Shown here: in pieces, positions 9,739-18,266 of the stretch | Position numbering within the stretch: the stretch's first letter is position 1 | Layout: each line of letters starts with the position of its first letter | Source of the DNA: Limnohabitans curvus | GTDB taxonomy: Bacteria; Pseudomonadota; Gammaproteobacteria; Burkholderiales; Burkholderiaceae_C | Length of the DNA stretch: 64,000 nt | Assembly: GCF_003063475.1 (NCBI RefSeq) | Contig: NZ_NESP01000001.1 | Location: forward strand, 434,001-498,000 | Reading direction: 5' to 3' | Notes under the pieces: model-generated | Told to the model about the DNA's origin: nothing | What the model saw: only the letters and a program-made list of their open reading frames with translations | Database searches by the model: none | Program-made: the position numbers and the translations under genes

Positions 9739-10105
9739 GGGTGTTACTCATCATTCCGTACAGCTTTGCCCCATGCTCAATCGCCATGGTGGCGTAGGAA
9801 ATATTGCCTTTGACATCAGCGCCAGCGTGCAGCTCGACACGCCCTGTCGATTCGATGTTGCCTGTGACCACCCCATTCACCACCGCTTGTTGCGCACTGA
9901 TGTCACCTTCAACGTGGGCTTGCGAAAGCACGGACAGTTGAGCGTTTGGGCTGCCGTTCACATCAATGTTGCCAACCACGTGGCCTTTGAGTTGAACCAA
10001 CTCCTGCGACACGATGTTGCCCACCACCACCGCCGACTGGCCAATGATGGTTCTTTCCGTGGAGGCCCCTGACACAGGCTGCCTAAACTTCATACTTTTG
10101 AACAT
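9722..10105 (-). CDS. bactofilin family cytoskeletal protein
   Basis: 127-residue polymer-forming protein. The repeated short beta-helix rungs ('VVGNIVSQ', 'VVGNIDVNG', 'VEGDISAQ', 'VTGNIEST', 'VKGNISY') with G-N/D-I every 17-20 residues are the hallmark of bactofilins, which form filaments without nucleotide. It sits 5 bp downstream of the RodZ-like gene and overlaps the response regulator gene, giving a three-gene minus-strand unit. Confidence 0.9.
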   Translation of the reverse strand: MFKSMKFRQPVSGASTERTIIGQSAVVVGNIVSQELVQLKGHVVGNIDVNGSPNAQLSVLSQAHVEGDISAQQAVVNGVVTGNIESTGRVELHAGADVKGNISYATMAIEHGAKLYGMMSNTHAKQH

Positions 10106-10110
10106 GGGGT

Positions 10111-11055
10111 TTATCGCGCGACAGGAATCTCAACCAACTTCACATGGTTGACTGCCGCATCAGGCAAGGACACGCGCCCGCCTTGGAAATAAATCTGAAG
10201 CTTTTGCAAATGCGCGCTCGACACTTGCCATGGTGCGACACCGTAAACGCTACGATTTTCACCCGCTTTGAGCTGCAAAACTGTGGCTTGCTTATTGCCA
10301 TCCACCACGCAAATCTCGGCATTTGCAGTGCTCACCAAGTAGACATAGCGGCCTTCTTTGTGAGCCGTAAATGGGGTCAACTGTGGCATGGCCTCACTGG
10401 AATACGCGCACGCTCCCGCCTGAACGACTGCGCTTGGAGCGGCAGCTGCCGCGGGTGCAGAAGCTGAGGGCACTGGCGTGGGAGCCACAGGCACCACCAC
10501 GGCGAGCGGCAGCTCTGCAGCAGAAGAAATTGGCACAGGTTGAACTGGCGAAGGCGTGGCCTGCGTCGCCGCTGCCTGACCCGAATTTTGGGGATTGTTG
10601 AAAAGAAACAAAAGTACGGCGATGACCAACAACACCAGCGCACCCAGCGCCTGTTTGTGCACATTCAACTTGGCGAGTCCGGCGCGCACAAGGTCTGACG
10701 ATGAGCGTTGCAACGAAGGCTGCTTACTCATAGCCACAATTTGGTCCAAGGTGCTCAAATGCGCATCACCAACTTGGGTTGCATCGCGCAAGGCTTCGGG
10801 CAGTTCCACGGTGGGCGGCTCAGCCCCCAAAATCATCAACAACCTTTTGTACGCTTGGCGCTTGATGGCATCAGAGTAAAAGAAGCCGTCGCTGGCATCG
10901 GTCTCAAGCTGACGCAGCTGAGCAACCGACAAACAAGAAATGCGCGCTAGTACGAACAAGTCCATTCCTGCAGCCTCGCGCAAAGCACGCAGGTACTGGG
11001 GATCACAGGTGTCGTACACACTGCGCTTGGTTTCTGTGGGTTGATTCGTTGTCAT
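10111..11055 (-). CDS. RodZ-like helix-turn-helix membrane protein
   Basis: 314-residue protein with a cytoplasmic HTH_25-like domain (about residues 15-75, 'LRALREAAGMDLFVLARISCLSVAQLRQLE' in pieces), a Pro/Ala-flanked transmembrane helix near 135-152 ('ALGALVLLVIAVLLFLF'), a Pro/Ala/Ser-rich linker, and a C-terminal DUF4115-like beta domain ('LQLKAGENRSVYG'). RodZ has this layout and links MreB to wall synthesis. The immediate bactofilin neighbour supports a cytoskeletal role. It may be a RodZ paralogue rather than the housekeeping RodZ. Start at 11055 preferred over 11073. Confidence 0.75.
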   Translation of the reverse strand: MTTNQPTETKRSVYDTCDPQYLRALREAAGMDLFVLARISCLSVAQLRQLETDASDGFFYSDAIKRQAYKRLLMILGAEPPTVELPEALRDATQVGDAHLSTLDQIVAMSKQPSLQRSSSDLVRAGLAKLNVHKQALGALVLLVIAVLLFLFNNPQNSGQAAATQATPSPVQPVPISSAAELPLAVVVPVAPTPVPSASAPAAAAAPSAVVQAGACAYSSEAMPQLTPFTAHKEGRYVYLVSTANAEICVVDGNKQATVLQLKAGENRSVYGVAPWQVSSAHLQKLQIYFQGGRVSLPDAAVNHVKLVEIPVAR

Positions 11056-11124
11056 GATTGACAGTTTTGTCACAATTTATCAAAAATTAATAGGGTACTG
11101 TCGCTGCGCGTATAACTGTCGTCA

Positions 11125-11142
11125 ATACGCCAGCTGGCGTAT
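11125..11142. promoter_or_regulatory. 18-bp perfect palindrome, candidate operator
   Basis: ATACGCCAG followed by its exact complement CTGGCGTAT, in the gap between the RodZ-like gene (minus) and thyA (plus). A third arm GCGTAT occurs at 11108-11113, so three GCGTAT/ATACGC arms lie within 35 bp. There is no T-run, so it is not a terminator. I infer a protein-binding site; the binding protein is unknown. Confidence 0.45.
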
Positions 11143-11214
11143 AAAACTTTAATACTAACCTCAATTAAGACTTCACCCATTTAAACTCTGTGGAGTTTTT
11201 TACTGAATTACCCT

Positions 11215-12042
11215 ATGCGCCCCATTCGCCGTCAATACGAAGATTTCATGCAACACGTGGATAGCCACGGTGTCGCCAAGACCGACCGCACGGGCACGGG
11301 GACCAAAAGCGTGTTTGGCTACCAAATGCGGTTTGACCTGAATGAGGGTTTTCCACTGGTGACGACCAAAAAGGTTCACCTGCGCTCCATCATCCAAGAG
11401 CTGCTGTGGTTTCTGACGGGTTCAAGCAACAACAACTGGCTCAAAGAACGCAACGTCTCCATCTGGGACGAATGGGCCCGTGAAGACGGCGACCTCGGTC
11501 CCGTGTACGGCGTGCAATGGCGCAGCTGGCCCACGCCCGATGGTGGCCACATCGACCAAATTCAGCAAGTGATGGACACGCTCAAAAGCAACCCCGACAG
11601 CCGCCGCATCATCGTGAGTGCGTGGAACGTGGCTGAGCTCGACAAGATGGCCCTCATGCCTTGCCATGCGTTCTTCCAGTTCTACGTTGCGCCTGCGCAA
11701 AACCCGGGCGAAAAAGCCAAGCTCAGCTGCCAGCTGTACCAACGCAGCGCCGACATCTTTTTGGGTGTGCCATTCAACATCGCGAGCTATGCCCTGCTCA
11801 CCCACATGGTGGCCCAACAGTGCGACTTGGATGTGGGCGACTTCATCTGGACCGGCGGCGACTGCCACATCTACAGCAACCACCACGAGCAAGTGGCGCT
11901 GCAACTCAGCCGCGAACCGTTTGCCTACCCCACGCTGCACATCAAGCGCAAACCCGACTCCATCTTCGACTACCAGTTTGAAGATTTCGAGGTGTTGGAC
12001 TACCAATGCCACGGGGCCATCAAAGCCCCTGTGGCGGTGTGA
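11215..12042 (+). CDS. thyA: thymidylate synthase
   Basis: Converts dUMP to dTMP with methylene-tetrahydrofolate. 275 residues, close to the E. coli length. The catalytic cysteine is C150 in '[11 protein letters not shown]'. Other signatures are '[18 protein letters not shown]', '[20 protein letters not shown]' (nucleotide-binding) and '[10 protein letters not shown]'. folA begins 16 bp downstream, which supplies the dihydrofolate recycling step, so the two form a dTMP-synthesis pair. Confidence 0.97.
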   Translation: MRPIRRQYEDFMQHVDSHGVAKTDRTGTGTKSVFGYQMRFDLNEGFPLVTTKKVHLRSIIQELLWFLTGSSNNNWLKERNVSIWDEWAREDGDLGPVYGVQWRSWPTPDGGHIDQIQQVMDTLKSNPDSRRIIVSAWNVAELDKMALMPCHAFFQFYVAPAQNPGEKAKLSCQLYQRSADIFLGVPFNIASYALLTHMVAQQCDLDVGDFIWTGGDCHIYSNHHEQVALQLSREPFAYPTLHIKRKPDSIFDYQFEDFEVLDYQCHGAIKAPVAV

Positions 12043-12058
12043 ACGCGGCGGTTAAAGC

Positions 12059-12547
12059 ATGGCTTTGAATTTGATTTTTGCGCGCGCGCGCAACGGCGTG
12101 ATTGGCAAAGACAACACCCTGCCTTGGCACTTGCCTGAGGACTTGGCCCACTTCAAACAAACCACACTCGGGCAACCCGTGGTGATGGGACGCAAAACGT
12201 GGGAATCCTTGCCCCCTAAATTTCGCCCCCTACCTGGCCGCACCAACATTGTGGTGACACGGCAAACCGATTGGCAGGCCGACGGCGCCGTCGTGGCTCA
12301 CTCCATCGAAGAAGCCGTGCAGCACTGCCCTGCGGACGCTGAAGCGTGGGTGATTGGCGGCGCTGAGGTCTACGCACAGGCCATGCCTTTGGCCTCTCGC
12401 GCAGTCATCACCGAAATCGATGCCGACTTTGAAGGCGATGCCTTTGCCCCCACCTTCGATGCCAACTGGCACGAAACCGCACGCACCACGCACGTGGCTG
12501 CCAACGGCTTGACCTACAGCTTGGTGACCCTCGCTCGCACCCGTTAA
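12059..12547 (+). CDS. folA: dihydrofolate reductase
   Basis: Reduces dihydrofolate with NADPH. 162 residues. Signatures include 'ARARNGVIGKDNTLPWHLPEDL' (in pieces, with the active-site acid in LPED), 'MGRKTWESLP', 'LPGRTNIVVTR' and 'WVIGGAEVYAQAMP'. It lies directly after thyA on the same strand, the common proteobacterial order. Confidence 0.96.
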   Translation: MALNLIFARARNGVIGKDNTLPWHLPEDLAHFKQTTLGQPVVMGRKTWESLPPKFRPLPGRTNIVVTRQTDWQADGAVVAHSIEEAVQHCPADAEAWVIGGAEVYAQAMPLASRAVITEIDADFEGDAFAPTFDANWHETARTTHVAANGLTYSLVTLARTR

Positions 12548-12594
12548 GCCACGCGCCGCTTGGGCTGCGCTTGACCTCAAAAGAACACACACAC

Positions 12595-13359
12595 ATGCAA
12601 CTCGCCACCTGGAATGTCAACTCACTCACCGTGCGCTTACCGCAAGTGCTGGACTGGTTGGCGGCCAACCCCGTCGATGTTTTGGTGCTGCAAGAAACCA
12701 AAACCACAGACGACAAATTTCCGCATGAGGCCATTGAGGCCGCAGGTTACAAGGTCGCATTTTTCGGCCAGAAAACCTACAACGGCGTCGCCCTACTTTC
12801 GCGCAGCGAAGCCACCGATGTGGTGAAAAACATCCCCGGCTTTGAAGACGACATGGCCCGCGTGATTGCAGGCACGGTCGACGGCGTGCGCGTGGTTGGC
12901 GCGTACTTCCCCAACGGCCAAGCGCCTGACAGCGACAAGTTTGTTTACAAAATGCGTTGGCTTGAGGCCTTGCAAAACTGGCTGCGCGAAGAACTCAAAC
13001 AACACCCGAAGTTGGTATTGATGGGCGACTTCAACATCACCGTCGATGACCGCGATGTGTGGGACCCTGTGGCCTTGAAAGACACCATCCACTGCACCGT
13101 GGAAGAGCGCGACCACTTCCAAGCCTTGATTGACCTGGGCACACACGATGCCTTCCGATTGTTTGAACAAGCTGAGAAAAGCTACAGCTGGTGGGACTAC
13201 CGCGAGTTTGCGTTCCGTCGCAACCGCGGTCTGCGAATTGACCACATCTTGGTCAGCGATGCCTTGAAAGCGTCGACTCAAGCCTGCGTGATTGACAAGG
13301 CGCCGCGCAAAAACGAGCGCCCCAGCGACCACGTGCCTGTCATCGTGACGCTGGGCTGA
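12595..13359 (+). CDS. xth: exodeoxyribonuclease III
   Basis: AP endonuclease / 3' exonuclease of base-excision repair. 254 residues of the EEP fold. Catalytic segments seen: 'TWNVNSL' (Asn), 'LQETKTTDDKFP' (Glu metal ligand), 'GDFNITVDDRDVWDP' (Asp/Asn) and the C-terminal 'SDHVPVIV' (Asp-His). The ATG at 12595 starts MQLATWNVNS, the normal opening. It follows folA by 47 bp and converges on ntrC. Confidence 0.94.
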   Translation: MQLATWNVNSLTVRLPQVLDWLAANPVDVLVLQETKTTDDKFPHEAIEAAGYKVAFFGQKTYNGVALLSRSEATDVVKNIPGFEDDMARVIAGTVDGVRVVGAYFPNGQAPDSDKFVYKMRWLEALQNWLREELKQHPKLVLMGDFNITVDDRDVWDPVALKDTIHCTVEERDHFQALIDLGTHDAFRLFEQAEKSYSWWDYREFAFRRNRGLRIDHILVSDALKASTQACVIDKAPRKNERPSDHVPVIVTLG

Positions 13360-13378
13360 TCACGCGCGTGGACGTTTC

Positions 13379-14914
13379 TTAGTCGTCCAAGCCTAGCTCT
13401 TGAATTTTTCGCGTGATGGTGTTGCGGCCAATGCCCAGCTTTTGCGCCGCCTCAATGCGACGGCCCCGCGTGTTGACCAAGGCGGTTTGAATCAACCGTG
13501 CTTCAAAGCGGTTGACCAACACATCCCACACATCCGTGCGGCCCGCCACGAGCAAGCTCATGGCTTCGGCTTCTAAGCCCTGCTCCCAATCGGCACCAGG
13601 CATGTTGAGCACCACCGGTGCCGTGCCCTCCCCTGATGCATGCGCCACAGGTGCGGCATGGCTGAGCTCTTGAGCCACAGGCGCACTGAAACCCGATGTG
13701 TCTTGCCCTGTGTGACTCAACGCTGCCAACGCATCGGCAGACAAGGTCACTTCAGGTGGCAAGTCTTTGGGCTCAATCACTTGCGCAGGGGCCATCACGG
13801 TCAGCCAATGGCAAATGTTTTCAAGCTGACGCACGTTGCCGGGAAACGAGAACTGGTTGAGCACTGTTTGTGCAGATTCAGAAATGCGCTTGGGCTCCAC
13901 GCCCAATTGTTGTGCGCTCTGCTGCAAAAAGTGGCGCGTCAGCGTGGGGATGTCTTCGCGGCGTTCGCGCAAAGCAGGCAAACGCAAACGAATCACGTTC
14001 AAGCGGTGAAACAAGTCTTCGCGGAACACACCGTCTTTGACGCGTTTTTCCAAGTCTTGATGCGTCGCTGCAATCACACGCACATTGGCTTTGATGGCGT
14101 TGTGGCCGCCCACGCGGTAGTACGTGCCGTCACTCAACACACGCAGCAAGCGGGTTTGCAAATCAAACGGCATGTCGCCGATTTCATCAAGGAACAAGGT
14201 GCCGCCCTCGGCCTGCTCAAAGCGGCCACGGCGTGTGGTTTGCGCACCGGTGAATGCACCACGTTCGTGCCCGAAGAGTTCGCTCTCCAGCAAATCTTTC
14301 GGAATCGCCGCCGTGTTGATCGCGACGAATGGGCCTTTGTTGCCCGCATCGCCACGTGGCGAGTGTTTGTGCAAGGCGCGTGCGACCAGCTCTTTGCCAG
14401 AGCCGCTCTCGCCGGTGATCATCACCGTCACATTGCTTTGGCTCAAGCGGCCAATGGCACGAAACACGTCTTGCATGGCGGGCGCTTGGCCCAGCATCTC
14501 AGGCGTGGCGTCTTGTTGCTCGGTTTGCGCTTGTTCGCGTTGGCTTTCGTCCAAGGCGCGGCGAATCAGCTCCACCGCTTTGGGCAAGTCAAAGGGCTTG
14601 GGCAAGTACTCAAACGCACCGCCTTGAAAGGCCGACACCGCGCTGTCCAAATCTGAAAAGGCCGTCATGATGATGACGGGCAACGCAGGCAAACGTTCCT
14701 TAACCTTGGTCAGCAAGTCCAAGCCCGAACCACCAGGCATTCGAATGTCACTGACCAAAATCTGCGGGCCGTCCTCCTCGCTCACCGAGTCGAGCGCTTG
14801 CAGCACCTCGCGGGGGCTGGTGAAGCTGCGGGTGGGCAGGTTCTCGCGCAACAGCGCTTTTTCCAGCACGAAGCGAATTGACTGGTCGTCGTCCACAATC
14901 CAAATCGATTTCAT
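13379..14914 (-). CDS. ntrC: nitrogen regulator NtrC (sigma-54 activator)
   Basis: 511-residue enhancer-binding protein of the NtrC type. It has a receiver domain with the phospho-Asp in 'ILVSDIRMPGGSGLD', an AAA+ domain with Walker A 'GESGSGKELVARAL', the sigma-54 contact loop GAFTGA and Walker B 'LFLDEIGDMP', and a Fis-type C-terminal helix-turn-helix 'RRIEAAQKLGIGRNTITRKI'. Start at 14914 (MKSIWIVDDDQS) is chosen as the receiver-domain opening. Partner kinase ntrB is just upstream. The glnA promoter in this window carries a matching sigma-54 site and NtrC-type site. Confidence 0.95.
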   Translation of the reverse strand: MKSIWIVDDDQSIRFVLEKALLRENLPTRSFTSPREVLQALDSVSEEDGPQILVSDIRMPGGSGLDLLTKVKERLPALPVIIMTAFSDLDSAVSAFQGGAFEYLPKPFDLPKAVELIRRALDESQREQAQTEQQDATPEMLGQAPAMQDVFRAIGRLSQSNVTVMITGESGSGKELVARALHKHSPRGDAGNKGPFVAINTAAIPKDLLESELFGHERGAFTGAQTTRRGRFEQAEGGTLFLDEIGDMPFDLQTRLLRVLSDGTYYRVGGHNAIKANVRVIAATHQDLEKRVKDGVFREDLFHRLNVIRLRLPALRERREDIPTLTRHFLQQSAQQLGVEPKRISESAQTVLNQFSFPGNVRQLENICHWLTVMAPAQVIEPKDLPPEVTLSADALAALSHTGQDTSGFSAPVAQELSHAAPVAHASGEGTAPVVLNMPGADWEQGLEAEAMSLLVAGRTDVWDVLVNRFEARLIQTALVNTRGRRIEAAQKLGIGRNTITRKIQELGLDD

Positions 14915-14955
14915 CTCGGCACTTTCTGTTTCTAAGTTAGAGGCCACGCGAGGCT

Positions 14956-16029
14956 TCAGGGTAGCGGGATCAGAATTTTGAAATCTGTTCGCCCCGGCAC
15001 ACTGTCACACTCAATCAAGCCATGGTGCTGCTGCACAAATGTTTGTGCCAAATTCAGCCCAAGGCCCGAACCGCCATCTCGACCAGAAACCAAGGGGAAA
15101 AATAACCTGTCCTTGATTTCTTCCGGAATGCCGGGCCCGTTGTCTATCACATGCAATTCCAGTGCCAACCGATAGCGTTGTTTGCCAAAAGTGACTTGTC
15201 GGTTGATGCGGGTGCGCAAAACAATCTCTGCATCGCCCTCGGCCACCCGCTCAGCCAGCGCTTGGGCAGCGTTGTGCACGATGTTGAGCACCGCTTGAAT
15301 GAGCTGCTCACGGTCACCACGAAACTCGGGGATGGACGTGTCGTAGTCGCGCACCATGCGCAGACCTTTGGGGAACTCAGCCAAGATCAGGCTTCGCACG
15401 CGCTCGCACACCTCGTGGATGTTGACGTCGCCCACCACATGCGGGCGGCGATGCGGTGCCAGCAGACGGTCCACCAACACTTGCAAGCGGTCTGCTTCGT
15501 GGATGATGACTTGGGTGTATTCAATGAGGTCTTTGCTTTCAACCTCCATTTGCAGCAACTGCGCTGCGCCACGGATGCCACCCAAAGGGTTTTTGATCTC
15601 GTGAGCCAAATTGCGAATCAGCTCTTTGTTGGCTTGGGCTTGGTCAATCAAGCGTTCCTCGCGGTCTTGGCGGGTTTGCTGCTCTAGGGGCAACAACTCC
15701 ACCAGCACTTCTCCCGCCACATCCGTGGGGGCCACGATCACGTGGACTGGCATGGGGTCTTGCAGCGGGCGGCGCAAATGAGCGTCATAACGCATGGTGG
15801 CAAAGGCGTTGGTCTGCGCACCTTGCAAGGCGTTTTGAAACGACTGCGTTTCACTGAAATAACCTGCCAACGCAGACCCTTCGATGGTTCGCCGCGATAC
15901 GCCCATCACATCTTCGAGTGCGGCATTGGCAAACACCACTACGCCATCGGTGCGCACAACAGCGACCAAAGTCGCCAACAAATCAAAGGCTTGTGCGTAA
16001 TTGGGTTGAAATTTAGAAACAGACGTCAT
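14956..16029 (-). CDS. ntrB: nitrogen regulation sensor kinase NtrB
   Basis: 357-residue cytoplasmic kinase. A PAS domain (about residues 12-75) is followed by the H-box 'RNLAHEIKNPLGGIRGAAQLL' with the phospho-His, an N-box 'VLNIVHNAAQAL', and G-boxes 'IDNGPGIP' and 'GRDGGSGLGLNLAQ'. No membrane helices. In the family it is controlled by PII and phosphorylates NtrC. Its start overlaps the end of the DUF4124 gene by 4 bp (ATGA), and ntrC follows 41 bp later. Confidence 0.95.
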   Translation of the reverse strand: MTSVSKFQPNYAQAFDLLATLVAVVRTDGVVVFANAALEDVMGVSRRTIEGSALAGYFSETQSFQNALQGAQTNAFATMRYDAHLRRPLQDPMPVHVIVAPTDVAGEVLVELLPLEQQTRQDREERLIDQAQANKELIRNLAHEIKNPLGGIRGAAQLLQMEVESKDLIEYTQVIIHEADRLQVLVDRLLAPHRRPHVVGDVNIHEVCERVRSLILAEFPKGLRMVRDYDTSIPEFRGDREQLIQAVLNIVHNAAQALAERVAEGDAEIVLRTRINRQVTFGKQRYRLALELHVIDNGPGIPEEIKDRLFFPLVSGRDGGSGLGLNLAQTFVQQHHGLIECDSVPGRTDFKILIPLP

Positions 16030-16553
16030 GGCTTGCCCCCCGTTTGTGACGCCATGGGCTGGCGTGAGAGTTCGCGCTGCAAGCCCGCCACATCGGCTTC
16101 CACACGTTGCAAGGCAACACGCAGTTGTGTCAAGCGATCTTGGTATTTTTGGGGTTGGCGAAACTCATCGGCGCGCCGCTCGGGCTCGCCGTTGTTCCAC
16201 TCGCGCAGCAACTCAGCATGTTGCTTCTGCGCTTTTTGTAATTCAGCTTGCAGCACCGCTTGGGCCTGTGTGTCCCGTTGGCGCTGGTCAGCGGCATCCA
16301 CTTTGACGGCTGTTGAAGCATTGCTCACGCTAGGCGACGCCGCTTGCGAGCCTTGCACACGCGTGCCCTCGATCACGGTCACGCTGCCGCCAGCCAAAGG
16401 TTTGCAATTGAGTGCTGGATCTGGCTGGTTGGTGTACGCATTGCCACAACGGTAAATGCGTTGCGGCTCAGACGTCGCCTCGGCTGGCCACGCAACCAAG
16501 CAGATGCTGAACAAAGCAAGATCACGAATGAGGAGGGACAAAAGTGGGCGCAT
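16026..16553 (-). CDS. DUF4124-domain exported protein
   Basis: 175 residues. An N-terminal hydrophobic signal ('LLIRDLALFSICLVAWPAEATSE') is followed by the DUF4124-like stretch 'IYRCGNAYTNQPDPALNCKPL', then a charged, probably coiled-coil region (residues 85-165, rich in Q/E/R/A). It lies between glnA and ntrB and is coupled to ntrB by a 4-bp overlap. Function unknown. Comparable small exported proteins are often found at this spot in Burkholderiales (from memory). Confidence 0.75.
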   Translation of the reverse strand: MRPLLSLLIRDLALFSICLVAWPAEATSEPQRIYRCGNAYTNQPDPALNCKPLAGGSVTVIEGTRVQGSQAASPSVSNASTAVKVDAADQRQRDTQAQAVLQAELQKAQKQHAELLREWNNGEPERRADEFRQPQKYQDRLTQLRVALQRVEADVAGLQRELSRQPMASQTGGKP

Positions 16554-16573
16554 GAAAAAGTGTTGGTTGAAAC

Positions 16574-16599
16574 AAAAAAGGACGGCTTGCGCCGTCCTC
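16574..16599 (-). terminator. rho-independent terminator of glnA
   Basis: Perfect 8-bp stem (AGGACGGC / GCCGTCCT) with a TTGC loop. On the minus strand it is followed by six T, 26 bases past the glnA stop codon. It partly insulates glnA from DUF4124-ntrB-ntrC, so glnA can be expressed at higher levels than the regulators. Confidence 0.85.
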
Positions 16600-16624
16600 T
16601 TATTGCACTTGCCGTTGCAACGAA

Positions 16625-18040
16625 TTACAGCGAGTAGTACATGTCGTATTCGACAGGAGACACTTCCACGCGGCTGCGGGTCACTTCTTGCATCTTCAAT
16701 TCGATGTAAGCGTCAATCCACGAGTCGGTGAACACGCCGCCTTTGGTCAAGAAGGCGCGGTCTGCATCGAGGGCTTCCAAAGCTTGGTCCAAGCTAGAGC
16801 ACACGGTTGGCACCAACTTGTCTTCCTCTGGAGGGAGGTGGTACAAGTCTTTGGTCGCTGCTTCGCCTGGGTGAATCTTGTTCTCGATGCCGTCCAAGCC
16901 AGCCATCAACAAGGCTGCGAAGCCGAGGTAAGGGTTGCACAATGGATCTGGGAAGCGCGCTTCCACGCGGCGGCCCTTGTCGCTGGCGACGTTGGGGATG
17001 CGGATCGAAGCAGAGCGGTTCTTGGCCGAGTAAGCCAATTTCACGGGGGCTTCGAAGTGAGGCACCAAACGCTTGTAGCTGTTGGTACCTGGGTTGGTGA
17101 TGGCGTTCAAAGCACGGGCGTGCTTGATGATGCCGCCGATGTAGTACAGCGCCAAGTCAGACAAACCAGCGTAGCCAGTGCCTGCGAACAAGTTCTTGCC
17201 GTCTTTCCAGATGGACTGGTGAACGTGCATGCCCGAACCGTTGTCGCCAGCGTAAGGCTTAGGCATGAACGTGGCAGTTTTGCCGTAAGCGTTGGCCACG
17301 TTGTGGATCACGTACTTTTGCAGCAATGTCCAGTCAGCGCGCTCGACCAAAGTAGAGAACTTGGTGCCGATTTCGCATTGACCAGCGCCCGCCACTTCGT
17401 GGTGGTGCACTTCGACGGGGATGCCCACGGACTCGAGCAACAACGACATTTCGCTGCGCATGTCGTGTGTGCTGTCGACGGGAGGCACTGGGAAGTAGCC
17501 GCCTTTGACGCGGTTGCGGTGACCACGGTTACCGCCTTCGATTTTCTCGCCGCTGTTCCAAGGGGCTTCGTATTCGTTGATGGCGTAGAACGTGTTGTTG
17601 GGCTCAGTGCTCCAACGCACTTCGTCGAACAAGAAGAATTCTGGCTCTGGACCGAAGTAAGCGGTATCGCCCACGCCAGATTGCTTGAGGAAAGACTCAG
17701 CGCGCTTGGCGATCGAACGTGGGTCACGCTCGTAAGCTTTGCCGTCTGTAGGTTCGATCACGTCGCAGATCAAAACCAAAGTGATTTCTTCAAAGAAGGG
17801 GTCGATGATGGCGCTGCTTGGATCAGGCATCAACAACATGTCAGAGGCTTCAATGCCTTTCCAACCAGCAATAGAAGAACCGTCAAACGCTTGACCTTCT
17901 TCGAACTTGCTTTCGTCAAACTGCGACACGGGCGCAGTGATGTGCTGCCACTTGCCACGGGTATCGGTGAAACGGAAGTCAACGAATTTAACTTCGTTCT
18001 CTTTCACCATTTTCATTACGTCTGCGACGGTCTTGGCCAT
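16625..18040 (-). CDS. glnA: glutamine synthetase type I
   Basis: Ammonium assimilation: glutamate + NH3 + ATP to glutamine. 471 residues, standard for GSI-beta. Visible are '[17 protein letters not shown]', '[17 protein letters not shown]', '[10 protein letters not shown]', '[13 protein letters not shown]' and 'NRSASIRIP'. The adenylylation loop reads '[10 protein letters not shown]', keeping the target Tyr. The ATG at 18040 follows an AGGAGA site. Upstream are a sigma-54 promoter and an NtrC-like site, and downstream a terminator, then ntrBC. Confidence 0.98.
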   Translation of the reverse strand: MAKTVADVMKMVKENEVKFVDFRFTDTRGKWQHITAPVSQFDESKFEEGQAFDGSSIAGWKGIEASDMLLMPDPSSAIIDPFFEEITLVLICDVIEPTDGKAYERDPRSIAKRAESFLKQSGVGDTAYFGPEPEFFLFDEVRWSTEPNNTFYAINEYEAPWNSGEKIEGGNRGHRNRVKGGYFPVPPVDSTHDMRSEMSLLLESVGIPVEVHHHEVAGAGQCEIGTKFSTLVERADWTLLQKYVIHNVANAYGKTATFMPKPYAGDNGSGMHVHQSIWKDGKNLFAGTGYAGLSDLALYYIGGIIKHARALNAITNPGTNSYKRLVPHFEAPVKLAYSAKNRSASIRIPNVASDKGRRVEARFPDPLCNPYLGFAALLMAGLDGIENKIHPGEAATKDLYHLPPEEDKLVPTVCSSLDQALEALDADRAFLTKGGVFTDSWIDAYIELKMQEVTRSRVEVSPVEYDMYYSL

Positions 18041-18092
18041 CAAGTTCTCCTGCTAGGGTAGGTTGGGTTAAAAAGTGTTTCGAGGTTGAGGA

Positions 18093-18108
18093 TGCAGTTT
18101 CTGTGCCA
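18093..18108 (-). promoter_or_regulatory. sigma-54 promoter of glnA
   Basis: On the minus strand the sequence reads TGGCACAGAAACTGCA. It matches the consensus TGGCACRNNNNTTGCA with correct GG-GC spacing and one base off in the -12 element. It lies 52 bp before the glnA start, leaving a leader of about 40 nt. With the upstream NtrC-like site this gives the classic nitrogen-regulated glnA layout. Confidence 0.8.
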
Positions 18109-18235
18109 ACATATGCGTCACAGCGACCGCCACCGGCTTCACCGTCAAGGCGCCTATTTTGCACCGAGATTGAATCAAATTGGCCGCAAAAGCGCATTCC
18201 AAGCGCTAAACCCCGAAAAACAGAACGCTCTATTT

Positions 18236-18264
18236 TGGTGCAATTTTGCACCAAAATGGTTCAA
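18236..18264 (-). promoter_or_regulatory. NtrC-type enhancer site upstream of glnA
   Basis: On the plus strand TTGCACCA-AAA-TGGTTCAA (18246-18264) differs from the NtrC consensus TTGCACCANNNTGGTGCAA at one base. An extra half-site TTTTGGTGCAA just to its left forms a second dyad with it. The distance to the sigma-54 promoter is about 140 bp, normal for an enhancer. A weaker TTGCACC half-site occurs at 18159-18165. Confidence 0.75.
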
Positions 18265-18266
18265 CG

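Noticed and set aside
13640..14656. 338-codon frame antisense to ntrC
   Set aside because: Shadow of the real gene; composition is rich in H/R/A as expected for antisense of biased codons.
16688..18061. 457-codon open frame antisense to almost all of glnA
   Set aside because: It is the mirror of a highly conserved gene whose codon bias keeps the opposite strand open. The translation shows no family features and has no ribosome site.
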